Assembly: GCA_900768015.1 (NCBI GenBank)
Contig: CAAGBI010000070.1
Coordinates: 5,895 to 69,894 of the forward strand
Length of the DNA: 64,000 nucleotides
Reading direction: 5' to 3'
From: an uncultured Alistipes sp.
GTDB taxonomy: Bacteria > Bacteroidota > Bacteroidia > Bacteroidales > Rikenellaceae
Under the pieces are notes generated by a model that saw only the letters and a program-made list of their open reading frames with translations, searched no databases and was not told the DNA's origin. Every line of letters starts with the position of its first letter. Position 1 is the stretch's first letter. Below are positions 1 to 7,612 of the stretch, piece by piece. The position numbers and the translations under genes were made by a program.

Positions 1-680
1 GTTAGACTCTCACCAATGCGGTCTGAAGACTCTAGTATTGCGAGCTTCTGCTCGGTCTCTGCCTGCTCGTTCTCACGTAGCTTTACCGCACGAAACTCCT
101 CGACGGTATAGCGTAGCCACTCCTCATCTTTGCGTGCCGCCTCCATTTCCGCCTCCATTTTGCTTAACTGAGAGCGTAGTGCTGTAAGACGGCTAAGAAG
201 CGAAGAGTACTCCTCAAGCAAGGCCTCATTTGATGCGAGGGTATCAAGTGTCGCTGTGCGGAACTCCTCAGACGAGAGTATTAGGTTTTGGTGCTGCGAG
301 TGAATATCTACGAGGCGAGAGCCAAGCTCCTTGAGCGTCGAAAGCTGCACGGGCATATCGCCCACAAACGAGCGGCTCTTGCCCGCAGGGGTGATGATGC
401 GACGAATGGTTATATCGCTCTCGTAGTCGAGGTCGTTATCCTCGAAAATCTGCTCAAGGCCGTAGCCGTCAATAGAGAATGTGGCCTCGATAACGCAGTT
501 TTTCGTGATATCCTTGGTTGCCTGACCTTCGTTCTTTGCACCAAGCAGCATGCCCAAAGCACCCAAGAGAATAGACTTACCGGCACCTGTCTCACCAGTG
601 ATGATGTTCAGGTGCTCGTCCCACTCGACGTGCAACGACTCGATAAGGGCGTAATTCTCTATGGTTAGGCTCTTTAGCAT
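1..680 (-). CDS. recN: DNA repair protein RecN (N-terminal part, cut by window edge)
   Basis: The minus-strand frame runs open from the ATG at 680 to the left edge, giving about 226 residues. It starts MLKSLTIENYALIESLHVEW and has a Walker A GETGAGKS near residue 35, followed by the VDIHSQHQN segment typical of RecN. RecN is an SMC-like ATPase acting in double-strand break repair and SOS responses in the cytoplasm; the visible part is the N-terminal ATPase lobe and the beginning of the coiled coil. The C-terminal lobe is outside the window. It starts 6 bp after the coaBC stop codon, so it is the last visible gene of the bamD-omega-coaBC-recN operon, an order common in Bacteroidota. Identification is confident. 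Confidence 0.95.
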   Translation of the reverse strand, partial: MLKSLTIENYALIESLHVEWDEHLNIITGETGAGKSILLGALGMLLGAKNEGQATKDITKNCVIEATFSIDGYGLEQIFEDNDLDYESDITIRRIITPAGKSRSFVGDMPVQLSTLKELGSRLVDIHSQHQNLILSSEEFRTATLDTLASNEALLEEYSSLLSRLTALRSQLSKMEAEMEAARKDEEWLRYTVEEFRAVKLRENEQAETEQKLAILESSDRIGESL

Positions 681-686
681 TTGAAA

Positions 687-1883
687 TTATTTGAGTGTTT
701 CTATCTTGTCGACAATCACGGCTGCTGCCTCTCGCTTGCTCATTAGCGGGTGCTCAGTAGCTTTCTCTCTGTCGATGATTGTTATCTTATTAGTATCGCC
801 ACGGAAGCCTGCGCCAGCGTCACGTAGCGAGTTGAGAACAACAAAGTCGAGGTTTTTGCGCTCAAGTTTACCCTGAGCATTTGCCTCCTCGTTGTCGGTC
901 TCGAGGGCGAAGCCGACAAGAACTCTGCCCCCCTTGTTTGCGCCAAGCTCCTTAGCGATATCCTTTGTGCGACGAAGCTCGATGCGCATGTCGTCGTCCG
1001 ACTTCTTGAGCTTGCGGTCAGCAACTGTTACAGGGGTGTAGTCGGCAACGGCAGCACACATAACAGCGCCATCAGCCTCTCCCCACTCCTTAACTGCGGC
1101 ATTGTACATATCCTCAGCCGAGAGTGTGTCGATGCGCTCAACGCCCTGAGGTGTGGGTAGGGTGGTGCGACCACTGATGAGCTTAACCTCGGCACCACGA
1201 CTTGCCAGCTCCTCGGCAATGGCATAACCCATCTTGCCCGTAGAGTGGTTGGTAATGTAGCGCACTGGGTCGATAGGCTCGATTGTAGCGCCCGCCGTTA
1301 CGATGTAGCGCTTACCCTCTAACGTCTTTTTTTTTTCGCCCTCAGCAAAGATTGTCTTTACCTGCTCAACGATATCTTCAGGCTCAGCCATGCGGCCCTT
1401 GCCTACCAAGCCACTTGCAAGCTCGCCAGCTGCGGGCTCGATGATAGCCACGCCACGCTCCTTGAGTGTTGCGAGGTTCTGCTGTGTGGTGATGTGGGCA
1501 TACATGTCGAGGTCCATAGCAGGTGCTACGGCAACCTTCGAGCGTGCCGAGAGGTAGGTTGTAAGCAGAAGATTATCTGCAATGCCCGTTGTCATCTTAG
1601 CTAAGGTGTTGGCAGTGGCAGGTGCTATAAGTAGCATGTCGGCCCACTCTCCAAGCGACACGTGAGAGTTCCACTCGCCATTCTCGGGGTTGAAGAACTC
1701 GACGAGGATAGGGTGCTTCGAGAGCGTAGCCATGGTTAGTGGCGTGATAAACTGCTTGGCAAGAGGTGTCATGATAACACGTACCTCTGCACCCTCCTTC
1801 ACTAAAAGACGGCACAGCATAGCCGCCTTGTAAGCTGCTATGCTGCCTGTAATACCGAGTATTATGTGTTTTCCGTTTAGCAT
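687..1883 (-). CDS. coaBC: Bifunctional phosphopantothenoylcysteine decarboxylase/synthetase
   Basis: This enzyme performs two steps of coenzyme A synthesis: it couples cysteine to 4'-phosphopantothenate (CoaB) and decarboxylates the product (CoaC, FMN-dependent). The N-terminal flavoprotein domain shows GITGSIAAYKA, IAPATANTLAKM and PAMDLDMY; the C-terminal synthetase domain shows the NHSTGKMG nucleotide-binding segment, AVADYTP and the KLKK lysines. At 398 residues it has the usual family length. I place the start at the ATG at 1883 (MLNGKHIILGITGS); a GTG at 1904 would add seven residues that do not look conserved. It lies between RNAP omega and recN in one minus-strand operon. Confidence 0.95.
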   Translation of the reverse strand: MLNGKHIILGITGSIAAYKAAMLCRLLVKEGAEVRVIMTPLAKQFITPLTMATLSKHPILVEFFNPENGEWNSHVSLGEWADMLLIAPATANTLAKMTTGIADNLLLTTYLSARSKVAVAPAMDLDMYAHITTQQNLATLKERGVAIIEPAAGELASGLVGKGRMAEPEDIVEQVKTIFAEGEKKKTLEGKRYIVTAGATIEPIDPVRYITNHSTGKMGYAIAEELASRGAEVKLISGRTTLPTPQGVERIDTLSAEDMYNAAVKEWGEADGAVMCAAVADYTPVTVADRKLKKSDDDMRIELRRTKDIAKELGANKGGRVLVGFALETDNEEANAQGKLERKNLDFVVLNSLRDAGAGFRGDTNKITIIDREKATEHPLMSKREAAAVIVDKIETLK

Positions 1884-1925
1884 TATACGATGCTTTATGG
1901 TCACTCTATGTTGCGACCGATACCA

Positions 1926-2246
1926 CTATTTCTCCTGACCGTGACGGAAGCTCACCTCGCCGTCGAGGAACTCCTCAGTAGCGATGATTGCTGGCTTTGG
2001 AAGACGCTCGTAGTAGCGTGAAATCTCAATCTGCTCACGGTTCTCGAAGGTCTCCTCTACAGAGTTGTCTGATGGTGTCGAGAAGTCTGCAAGCTTGCGG
2101 TTAATCTCTGCCTTAAGCTCTGTAGCAATCTGGTTAGCACGACGTGCAATGATGTTGATGCTCTCGTAGATGTTGCCTGTTGGGGTGTCGAGGTCAACTA
2201 ACTTGCGAGTAATTGTGTTGCTGGGAATGTTCTTCTTAATCTCCAT
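1926..2246 (-). CDS. rpoZ: DNA-directed RNA polymerase omega subunit, Bacteroidota type
   Basis: A 106-residue protein with the segment GNIYESINIIARRANQIATE followed by FENREQIEISRYYERLPKP, which is the Bacteroidota form of RNA polymerase omega (RpoZ/Rpb6-like). Omega helps fold and assemble the beta' subunit. It lies between bamD and coaBC on the minus strand, the position it usually holds in this phylum. It is divergent from the E. coli protein, so automatic annotation often calls it hypothetical. The symbol is assigned by family and neighbourhood rather than by experiment. Confidence 0.85.
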   Translation of the reverse strand: MEIKKNIPSNTITRKLVDLDTPTGNIYESINIIARRANQIATELKAEINRKLADFSTPSDNSVEETFENREQIEISRYYERLPKPAIIATEEFLDGEVSFRHGQEK

Positions 2247-2288
2247 AGCCTATATTGTGTTATTCGTTATTTTATTCTTTGTTGTGTG

Positions 2289-3101
2289 CTACTCTGTCTT
2301 GCGGTTCTTGTCGATAAAGTCTCGAGTGTGCTCTGCGATGTTGTCGAGCTCGCGCTTATGCTTCGACTCGGGATACTCGGCAATAAATGAGTAGTAGTAG
2401 TCGAGTGTTGCAAGGTATCTGTCCATCTGTTTCGACTCGATTGAGTTTGCTGCAAGGCGGTACGCCGCTACTGTGGTGTAGTACATTATCTCCTCCTTGC
2501 GTGGCGACTCGGGATACTGCTTTAGCGAGTTCTTGAATGCTACGATTGCCGACTTGTACTTGCCAATCTTGAAGTAGGTGTAGGCATTTAGGTAGCTCTT
2601 CTCCATTAGTCGCTCTGTGAGTGTTTGTAGCATCTCCTCAAACTCTGGCATCTTCTCCGACTCGGGGTATCGTGACATAAACTCTGTTATGGCGATAATT
2701 GCCTGAGTTGTTCCCGACTGATCTCGTTGAGGCTCGGGCGAGAGGTAGAAGTAGCATAGCGCATACATTCCCTCGGCATCCTCGATAAAAGGACTGCGAC
2801 CAAACTTCTTGCGGAAGTCATCAAGCATAGTCGCTGCCTCGTCGTAATTGCGGTCCTTGAACTTGCAGTGTGCGTTGTAGAACGATAGCGAGTCCTCACG
2901 TGGCGAGCCCATGTAGATATGGCGGCATGCCGAGAATAGGTCAGATGCCTGCTTCCACTTCTCCTGCTCATATAGCACGAGGGCCTGCTCGTAGGCATAA
3001 TCAGGATCGTTTGTCTTGAGTGTTTTGGTTACAACATCGCATGACGATACCATGATTACAACTGCTACAATAGCTACTATGTATGATAAAAGACGCTTCA
3101 T
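2289..3101 (-). CDS. bamD: Outer membrane protein assembly lipoprotein BamD
   Basis: A 270-residue lipoprotein precursor: a hydrophobic signal (MKRLLSYIVAIVAVVIMV) ends in a lipobox with Cys at about residue 20 (VSSC). The rest is TPR-like helical repeats (for example YEQALVLYEQEKWKQASDLF, FRKKFGRSPFIEDAE, FKNSLKQYPESPRKEE, YYYSFIAEYPESKHK), the arrangement of BamD/YfiO. BamD works with BamA on the periplasmic face of the outer membrane to insert beta-barrel proteins. It is the first gene of the operon and has its own promoter with a -7 box at 3140-3147; a perfect 18-bp palindrome sits in the leader at 3120-3137. Confidence 0.92.
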   Translation of the reverse strand: MKRLLSYIVAIVAVVIMVSSCDVVTKTLKTNDPDYAYEQALVLYEQEKWKQASDLFSACRHIYMGSPREDSLSFYNAHCKFKDRNYDEAATMLDDFRKKFGRSPFIEDAEGMYALCYFYLSPEPQRDQSGTTQAIIAITEFMSRYPESEKMPEFEEMLQTLTERLMEKSYLNAYTYFKIGKYKSAIVAFKNSLKQYPESPRKEEIMYYTTVAAYRLAANSIESKQMDRYLATLDYYYSFIAEYPESKHKRELDNIAEHTRDFIDKNRKTE

Positions 3102-3119
3102 TATTCCTTTTCTCTTTTT

Positions 3120-3137
3120 CGCTTATGTACATAAGCG
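3120..3137. promoter_or_regulatory. Perfect 18-bp palindrome in bamD leader
   Basis: CGCTTATGTACATAAGCG is its own reverse complement. It lies just downstream of the -7 box at 3140-3147 and therefore covers the probable transcription start of the bamD operon. Its position suits either a repressor operator or a small RNA hairpin in the leader; the sequence alone cannot tell which. Confidence 0.5.
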
Positions 3138-3139
3138 CA

Positions 3140-3147
3140 CAAAGTTA
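3140..3147 (-). promoter_or_regulatory. Promoter -7 box of the bamD operon
   Basis: On the minus strand the sequence is TAACTTTG, a full match to the Bacteroidota -7 consensus TAnnTTTG, 38 bp upstream of the bamD ATG. No good TTTG element is found 19-20 bp further upstream, so the -33 part is weak. Confidence 0.6.
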
Positions 3148-3376
3148 CACAAAATTTTTTAATAAACGATAATCATCTGTAAATTATTATTTATTAAATA
3201 ATAAAGTTTTTTTGGTTGGGGAGTGGGGAAGATAGGGAAGATAGGGCGAGGGTATCATAGCCTCATCGACGCTATTAAGCGCAGCGCTCCCATCACCCTC
3301 ATCAAGCGCAGCGCCTCCCTAAATTCCCTAATTTCCCTAAGCTCCCTGTCCACCCTAATCCCAGTGCAACCGGCAC
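3148..3376. repeat. Non-coding stretch with degenerate CCCTAA/TAGGG repeats
   Basis: No convincing gene lies between the bamD promoter and the rplI terminator. The stretch holds an imperfect inverted repeat (3226-3246 against 3317-3337, 17 of 21 positions pairing), each arm built of repeated GGGAA(N)2TA units, and inside it a direct repeat AAGCGCAGCGC(C)TCCC at 3277-3291 and 3304-3319. An open frame at 3223-3432 only reads through these repeats and into the terminator. It may be a decayed small mobile repeat. Confidence 0.55.
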
Positions 3377-3424
3377 AAAAAAAAACTCCGAATAAGCTGT
3401 ACATGATGTACTGCTCATTCGGAG
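3377..3424 (-). terminator. Rho-independent terminator of rpsF-rpsR-rplI
   Basis: A long imperfect hairpin (3386-3424; outer stem CTCCGAAT/ATTCGGAG, inner stem GTACAT/ATGTAC) is followed on the minus strand by nine T residues. It lies 38 bp after the rplI stop codon. Confidence 0.88.
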
Positions 3425-3462
3425 CTAATTAGTTGAACGATAGTGCGTTCTATTGACTGAAA

Positions 3463-3900
3463 TTACTCAGCAACTACTGCAAACTTGATAGTAGCCTTAA
3501 CCTCGCGGTGAAGCTTAGCAACAGCCTCAAACTCACCAAGAGTCTTAACTGAGTCAACAGTGATGTTCTTGCGGTCAACCTCGATACCCTTCTCCTGAAG
3601 TGCTGCAGCAAGGTCAGCAGCTGTAACAGCACCGAAGATCTTCTCCTCCTCAGCCTTAGCTGTGATAGTGAGGTGAAGGTTTGAGATTGTCTCTGCCAAT
3701 GCCTGAGCGTCTGCAAGAATCTTAGCGTCCTTGTGAGCACGCTGACGAAGGTTTTCAGCAAGTACCTTCTTTGCAGAAGCTGTAGCAGCCTTAGCAAAAC
3801 CCTGAGGAATCAAGTAGTTGTTGGCATAGCCAGGACGTACGTTAACGATGTCGTTTGCGTAGCCCAAGTTCTCTACGTCTTTGATAAGAATTACTTCCAT
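3463..3900 (-). CDS. rplI: 50S ribosomal protein L9
   Basis: A 145-residue protein starting MEVILIKDVENLGYANDIVN and containing VRPGYANNYLIPQGFA, the L9 signature that contacts 23S rRNA near the base of the L1 stalk. The long connecting helix (residues about 40-75) and C-terminal domain are present. It is last in the rpsF-rpsR-rplI operon, 18 bp after rpsR, and is followed by a strong terminator. Confidence 0.97.
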   Translation of the reverse strand: MEVILIKDVENLGYANDIVNVRPGYANNYLIPQGFAKAATASAKKVLAENLRQRAHKDAKILADAQALAETISNLHLTITAKAEEEKIFGAVTAADLAAALQEKGIEVDRKNITVDSVKTLGEFEAVAKLHREVKATIKFAVVAE

Positions 3901-3918
3901 AGTCTTTCCTCCTCTTTA

Positions 3919-4200
3919 TTATTTCATACAATCGGTTACGAATGGAAGGATTGCAAGGTGACGAGCACGCTTAACAGCCTGAGCAACCTTCTTCTGGAAC
4001 TTCTGAGAAGTACCTGTGAGGCGACGTGGCAAAATCTTACCCTGCTCGTTGAGGAACTTCTTCAAGAACTCACCGTCCTTATAATCTACGTACTTGATGC
4101 CGAGCTTCTTAAAGCGGCAGTACTTCTTCTTCTTTACGTCTACTGATACTGGGTTGAGATAACGGATCTCTGATGCACCCTGCTGTGTGTTCTCTGCCAT
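3919..4200 (-). CDS. rpsR: 30S ribosomal protein S18
   Basis: A 93-residue basic protein with KKKKYCRFKKLGIKYVDYKD, FLNEQGKILPRRLTG and RHLAILPFV, all characteristic of S18, which binds 16S rRNA as a partner of S6. It has a short N-terminal extension (MAENTQQGASEIRYLNPVSV) compared with the E. coli protein. Only 2 bp separate it from rpsF, consistent with translational coupling and S6:S18 co-assembly. Confidence 0.97.
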   Translation of the reverse strand: MAENTQQGASEIRYLNPVSVDVKKKKYCRFKKLGIKYVDYKDGEFLKKFLNEQGKILPRRLTGTSQKFQKKVAQAVKRARHLAILPFVTDCMK

Positions 4201-4202
4201 GA

Positions 4203-4550
4203 TTACTCCTCCTGTGATTTGTTAGCAAGCTTAGCGCGACGCTTCTGAGAGTACTCAACAGCGAACTTGTCCTGCTTGAAAGTTAGGAAACGAATGATGC
4301 GCTCATCGCGACGATACTGTGTCTCGAGAGTGTTGATGATTGAGCCCTCACCAGTGAACTCTACAAGGAAGTAGAAACCAGTGGTCTTCTTCTGAATAGG
4401 ATAAGCGAGCTTCTTAAGGCCCCAGTTCTCCATATTCACAATCTGACCGCCGTTCTCGGTGATTACGCCCTGGAATTTGTCAGCAACCTCCTTTACCTGT
4501 GCGTCTGAAAGGACGGGAGTGACAATGAAAACGGTTTCGTAATTGTTCAT
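4203..4550 (-). CDS. rpsF: 30S ribosomal protein S6
   Basis: A 115-residue protein starting MNNYETVFIVTPVLSDAQVK with the S6 segments KLAYPIQKKTTGFYFLVEFT and RRDERIIRFLTFK. S6 pairs with S18 on the platform of the small subunit. It is first in the operon; a promoter lies at 4590-4620. The C-terminus is a short charged tail (KRRAKLANKSQEE). Confidence 0.97.
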   Translation of the reverse strand: MNNYETVFIVTPVLSDAQVKEVADKFQGVITENGGQIVNMENWGLKKLAYPIQKKTTGFYFLVEFTGEGSIINTLETQYRRDERIIRFLTFKQDKFAVEYSQKRRAKLANKSQEE

Positions 4551-4589
4551 ACGTTTAAAAAATTAATTGGTTTTTTGCATAATGCGGTG

Positions 4590-4620
4590 CAAAGGTAGTA
4601 ATTATTTTTTAACTTACAAT
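4590..4620 (-). promoter_or_regulatory. Promoter of rpsF-rpsR-rplI
   Basis: On the minus strand ATTG (4617-4620), a 19-bp spacer and TACCTTTG (4590-4597) fit the Bacteroidota TTTG-N19-TAnnTTTG pattern with one mismatch. The leader to the rpsF ATG is about 35 nt. Confidence 0.75.
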
Positions 4621-4642
4621 ACATCAGACAAATATTTTAACT

Positions 4643-4671
4643 AAAAAAACTACTGCAAATTTTAGCAGTAG
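4643..4671 (-). terminator. Terminator after rubredoxin gene
   Basis: The stem CTACTGC (4650-4656) pairs with GCAGTAG (4665-4671); on the minus strand it is followed by a run of seven T. It lies 11 bp beyond the rubredoxin stop codon. Confidence 0.8.
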
Positions 4672-4682
4672 CTTTTTGGGGG

Positions 4683-4841
4683 TTACATCTCCTCGAATAC
4701 ATCTTTGCCTAAGCCACACAACGGGCATGCATAGTCGTAGGGTAGCTCCTCAAATGGGGTGCCTGGTGCTATGCCATTCTCCGGCTCACCCAATTCGGGA
4801 TCATATACATAGTTACATGCTGTGCATACATACTTTTTCAT
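4683..4841 (-). CDS. Rubredoxin
   Basis: A 52-residue one-electron carrier. Two CxxC pairs, in YVCTACNYVYDPELG and in YACPLCGLGKDVFEE, form the Fe(SCys)4 site. The conserved acidic and aromatic residues of the rubredoxin fold are present. I start at the ATG at 4841 (MKKYVCTAC), where family members begin; an ATG at 4847 would add two residues, and the longer open frame to 4892 is not conserved. It probably takes part in oxygen or peroxide reduction in an anaerobe, but no partner enzyme is adjacent. It stands alone between two terminators. Confidence 0.93.
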   Translation of the reverse strand: MKKYVCTACNYVYDPELGEPENGIAPGTPFEELPYDYACPLCGLGKDVFEEM

Positions 4842-4914
4842 ACTCATAGGCTTTTTGTTATACATATTATATATATAGTATCGCAATAACACTGCCAGAG
4901 TTTATGTGTGATGC

Positions 4915-4945
4915 AAAAAAAAGGGCTATCCACTATGGATAGCCC
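4915..4945 (-). terminator. Terminator after secG
   Basis: A near-perfect hairpin, GGGCTATCC/GGATAGCCC (4923-4945), is followed on the minus strand by eight T (4915-4922). It ends the HU-like protein to secG operon. On the plus strand it is also followed by a T-rich tract. Confidence 0.88.
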
Positions 4946-4978
4946 ATCTTTTTTGTAAGGTGTTTGTTTGCCTAATGC

Positions 4979-5353
4979 TTACTCAGCAGCAGGAGTCTCA
5001 ACCTCAGCCTCAGCAGCAACCTCAGCCTCAGCCTCTACTGTAGCGCCCTCAGCAGGGATCTCGATAACAGTAGGCTCTGCAACAACCTCCTTTGACTCAA
5101 CAACAGGGTTGAATGCGTTCTCAGAGCTCTTCTCTGAAGGCATTGCAGTCACTGAAAGGAGTGTGAACAATACGATAGCAGCCACCATAGCCCATGTGAA
5201 CTTCTCGAGGAAGTCAGAGGTCTGGCGAACACCCATAGTCTGGTTTGCAGCACCAAAGTTAGCAGCCATGCCGCTCTTAGGAGCCTGAACCAATACAGCA
5301 AGTATCAACAAGACACTTGCGATAGCAATCATGATAATGCAAAAAGTATACAT
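4979..5353 (-). CDS. secG: Preprotein translocase subunit SecG with acidic tail
   Basis: A 124-residue membrane protein with two predicted transmembrane helices (about residues 4-24 and 52-70) joined by the SecG loop (QAPKSGMAANFGAANQTMGV). SecG assists SecYE-mediated export through the inner membrane. The C-terminal 50 residues are an unusual Ala/Glu/Val-rich acidic tail ending VAAEAEVETPAAE, absent from the E. coli protein. It is the last gene of the operon with lptE, an arrangement often seen in Bacteroidota. Confidence 0.92.
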   Translation of the reverse strand: MYTFCIIMIAIASVLLILAVLVQAPKSGMAANFGAANQTMGVRQTSDFLEKFTWAMVAAIVLFTLLSVTAMPSEKSSENAFNPVVESKEVVAEPTVIEIPAEGATVEAEAEVAAEAEVETPAAE

Positions 5354-5378
5354 AGTTTACAAAATTAATTTTTCTATG

Positions 5379-5864
5379 TTATTTATTTTCTAATTTTTCT
5401 TCAATCTTCGCAATTAACCCCGCAAAGTAAATACTTTTTTCTGAATTTAGCAAACTTAATTTGCGATAAGTGTCAATTGCCTCGTTATAAAGCCCCTGAT
5501 TTAGGTATATCTCTGCCAATTCTTCGCTTACAATGTCGTCAGTATCGTCAATTTCTACCACTGAGATATCGTCGGCATCGCCCTCTTCGGCGCTGATGCG
5601 TAGGTTGTCCAAGGTCAAGAACTTGTCGATAAGCTCATCGTGGCTTAGCGAGGTAAGCGTTGTTAGGTCAATATCGTAGCGGGCGAGTGCTCCTGTAGGG
5701 TGGAGCATGGCCATAAGCTGCGTTGCAGGCTTGCACTTTGAGCCCTTGGAGCGGTATAGGCGTAGATGTGCAGCACTCCACCATGGGTAGCGTGCCACAA
5801 TCTGTTCGATGTCGTTGTCGCTAACATCGATGTTTTTGTAGATTATGTCGTTAAATGATGCCAT
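5379..5864 (-). CDS. TPR-like protein of the lptE-secG operon
   Basis: A 161-residue protein of unknown function, without a signal peptide. The N-terminal part has YPWWSAAHLRLYRSKGSK; the C-terminal part contains one clear TPR-type unit (SEELAEIYLNQGLYNEAIDT, then YRKLSLLNSEKSIYFAGLI). Proteins of this kind lie between lptE and secG in Bacteroidota. It starts 1 bp after the lptE stop codon, so it is co-translated. A role as adaptor in envelope export is possible but unsupported by anything in the sequence beyond position. Confidence 0.7.
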   Translation of the reverse strand: MASFNDIIYKNIDVSDNDIEQIVARYPWWSAAHLRLYRSKGSKCKPATQLMAMLHPTGALARYDIDLTTLTSLSHDELIDKFLTLDNLRISAEEGDADDISVVEIDDTDDIVSEELAEIYLNQGLYNEAIDTYRKLSLLNSEKSIYFAGLIAKIEEKLENK

Positions 5865-5865
5865 A

Positions 5866-6393
5866 TTACCAGTTGCCGGCTGCGGCCATATAAATATCGT
5901 TTACAAGAGCCTCAACAATCTCTTCAATGAGCTGGTCTTGTACGTCGATGAGTAGCTGCGAGGAGTCGTAGTCGGCATACGATGAGAAGGTCTTGTTGTT
6001 AAACGATACTGTCTGGTCAACAGCATTTTGGAAGTTTACTCTAACGGTTATCGTCAATCGGTTTTGTAGGGCATAGTCGCCACTCGATACCGACGCTGTT
6101 GTTGACGTGTAGTTGGTAATCTCGCCCTCGAAGGCAAAGTCGCCACCCTCCTCAACCTGCTGAAGACGTGTCTGTCGTGAGAACTTATCACGTAGTCCCT
6201 CGGTAAGCACGTTGCTGAGCGTTGGCGCAACCATTGGTGCGTTATTCGGGAAGTATGCCACTGAGAAGGTCTTAGCCTCGGGAGGAATAGAACCACCCGA
6301 TAGGTTGTATGTTACCTTGTAGCCACAGCTTATGCTTATAAGAGAGATAAGCGCAACTATAACGAGTCGTAAAAATATGTTGTGTCGTGCCAT
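5866..6393 (-). CDS. lptE: LPS-assembly lipoprotein LptE
   Basis: A 175-residue lipoprotein: a hydrophobic segment (FLRLVIVALISLISIS) is followed by the lipobox Cys and GYKVTYNLSGGSIPPEAKT, the start of the LptE/LolE-like beta-sheet domain seen in Bacteroidota. LptE plugs the LptD barrel that places lipopolysaccharide in the outer membrane. I choose the ATG at 6393, one base after the stop codon of the upstream sigma-54 activator; an ATG at 6411 would overlap that gene and add six residues. The assignment rests on motif, size and the conserved neighbourhood. Confidence 0.82.
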   Translation of the reverse strand: MARHNIFLRLVIVALISLISISCGYKVTYNLSGGSIPPEAKTFSVAYFPNNAPMVAPTLSNVLTEGLRDKFSRQTRLQQVEEGGDFAFEGEITNYTSTTASVSSGDYALQNRLTITVRVNFQNAVDQTVSFNNKTFSSYADYDSSQLLIDVQDQLIEEIVEALVNDIYMAAAGNW

Positions 6394-6394
6394 A

Positions 6395-7612
6395 TTACTT
6401 AATATTTTCATCGATTCCTAAAGCTTTCATGCGGCGATAAAGCGTGCGCTCCGAGATAAAGAGCTCACGTGCAGCATCCTTGCGTCTGAAGCCATTATTG
6501 CGTAGGGCATGTAGTATCTGCTCACGCTGTACGTCATCTTTTGTGAGCTCACGAGTAGGCTCCTCGACAATCTCAACTACCTCGCTATGCTCATAGTGCT
6601 GGGGTAGAGAGTGTCCAGGCTCTGGGAGTAAACCCAAAACCTCGCCATGAATGTTTGTGTGGTCGTGGTGCTCACTGTTGCGACCAAGAGCCTCTGTCAT
6701 CATGCGCTTAAGGTCGTTGATGTCGTTGCGCATGTCGAAGAGGATTTTATATAGCAACTCACGCTCACTAAGATCGTTATACTGAGCCTGCGAGCCACCG
6801 TTTATGTGGTTTACGGCATATCCCTCCTCGGGGAGATAGCGACGTAGAATATCCGATGTTATGTCACGACGCTGCTCAATGGCAGATATCTGCTCGGCAA
6901 CATTCTTAAGTTGACGTATGTTGCCTCGCCAGTGGTAGCTTTCGAGCATTGCACGTGCACCCTCGTCGAGGGTTATGGCTGGCATGCGGTACTGGGTGGC
7001 CACGTCGCTTGCGAACTTGCGGAAGAGTAGATATATATCGCCCTTGCGCTCACGTAGTGCTGGTACACTAATCGGAACGGTGTTTAGACGATAGTATAAA
7101 TCCTCACGGAAGCTACCCTCCGAGATAGCCTGAAGAAGGTTGTTGTTGGTTGCGGCAACAACTCTCACGTCAGTCTTCTGCACCTTTGCCGAGCCTACAC
7201 GCATAAACTCGCCCGTCTGCAACACACGTAGTAGGCGCACCTGTGTAGATAGTGGAAGCTCGCCAACCTCATCGAGGAAGATTGTGCCTCCGTCGGCCTC
7301 CTCGAAATATCCTTTGCGGCTATCAATAGCTCCTGTAAACGAGCCCTTCTCATGGCCAAAAAGCTCAGAGTCGATAGTGCCCTCGGGAATAGCGCCACAG
7401 TTTACGGCGATATATTTCTTATGCTTGCGAGATGAGTAGGCGTGAATAACTTGCGGAAAAAACTCCTTACCCACACCGCTCTCGCCCGTTACTAACACCG
7501 AGAGGTCGGTAGGGGCTACACGCATAGCTACCTCTAAGGCGTTGTTCAGCGCCTCGGAGTTGCCAATGATGCCAAATCGTTGCTTGGCCGTGAGTAGTTC
7601 GTTAGAAATCAT
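6395..7612 (-). CDS. Sigma-54-dependent transcriptional activator without receiver domain
   Basis: A 405-residue AAA+ enhancer-binding protein. Residues about 15-240 hold the sigma-54 interaction domain: Walker A GESGVGKE, the GSFTGA loop that touches sigma-54 (F is kept, first A replaced by S as in several family members), Walker B GTIFLDEVGELP, and the arginine-finger region FREDLYYRLNTVPI. A Fis-type helix-turn-helix is at the C-terminus (RKDAARELFISERTLYRRMK). There is no response-regulator or GAF domain at the N-terminus, so activity is probably controlled by another protein or by abundance. Its ATG overlaps the stop of the HU-like gene by 4 bp (ATGA), and lptE follows after 1 bp. Confidence 0.9.
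   Translation of the reverse strand: MISNELLTAKQRFGIIGNSEALNNALEVAMRVAPTDLSVLVTGESGVGKEFFPQVIHAYSSRKHKKYIAVNCGAIPEGTIDSELFGHEKGSFTGAIDSRKGYFEEADGGTIFLDEVGELPLSTQVRLLRVLQTGEFMRVGSAKVQKTDVRVVAATNNNLLQAISEGSFREDLYYRLNTVPISVPALRERKGDIYLLFRKFASDVATQYRMPAITLDEGARAMLESYHWRGNIRQLKNVAEQISAIEQRRDITSDILRRYLPEEGYAVNHINGGSQAQYNDLSERELLYKILFDMRNDINDLKRMMTEALGRNSEHHDHTNIHGEVLGLLPEPGHSLPQHYEHSEVVEIVEEPTRELTKDDVQREQILHALRNNGFRRKDAARELFISERTLYRRMKALGIDENIK

Noticed and set aside
288..668. 126-codon plus-strand frame at the left edge
   Set aside because: Antisense to recN, whose minus-strand frame has clear ATPase motifs.
1884..1904. Seven-residue GTG-initiated extension of CoaBC
   Set aside because: The ATG at 1883 begins the conserved N-terminus; the extension shows no family similarity.
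3223..3432. 69-codon plus-strand frame
   Set aside because: Translates low-complexity repeats and the rplI terminator; no start signal or homology.
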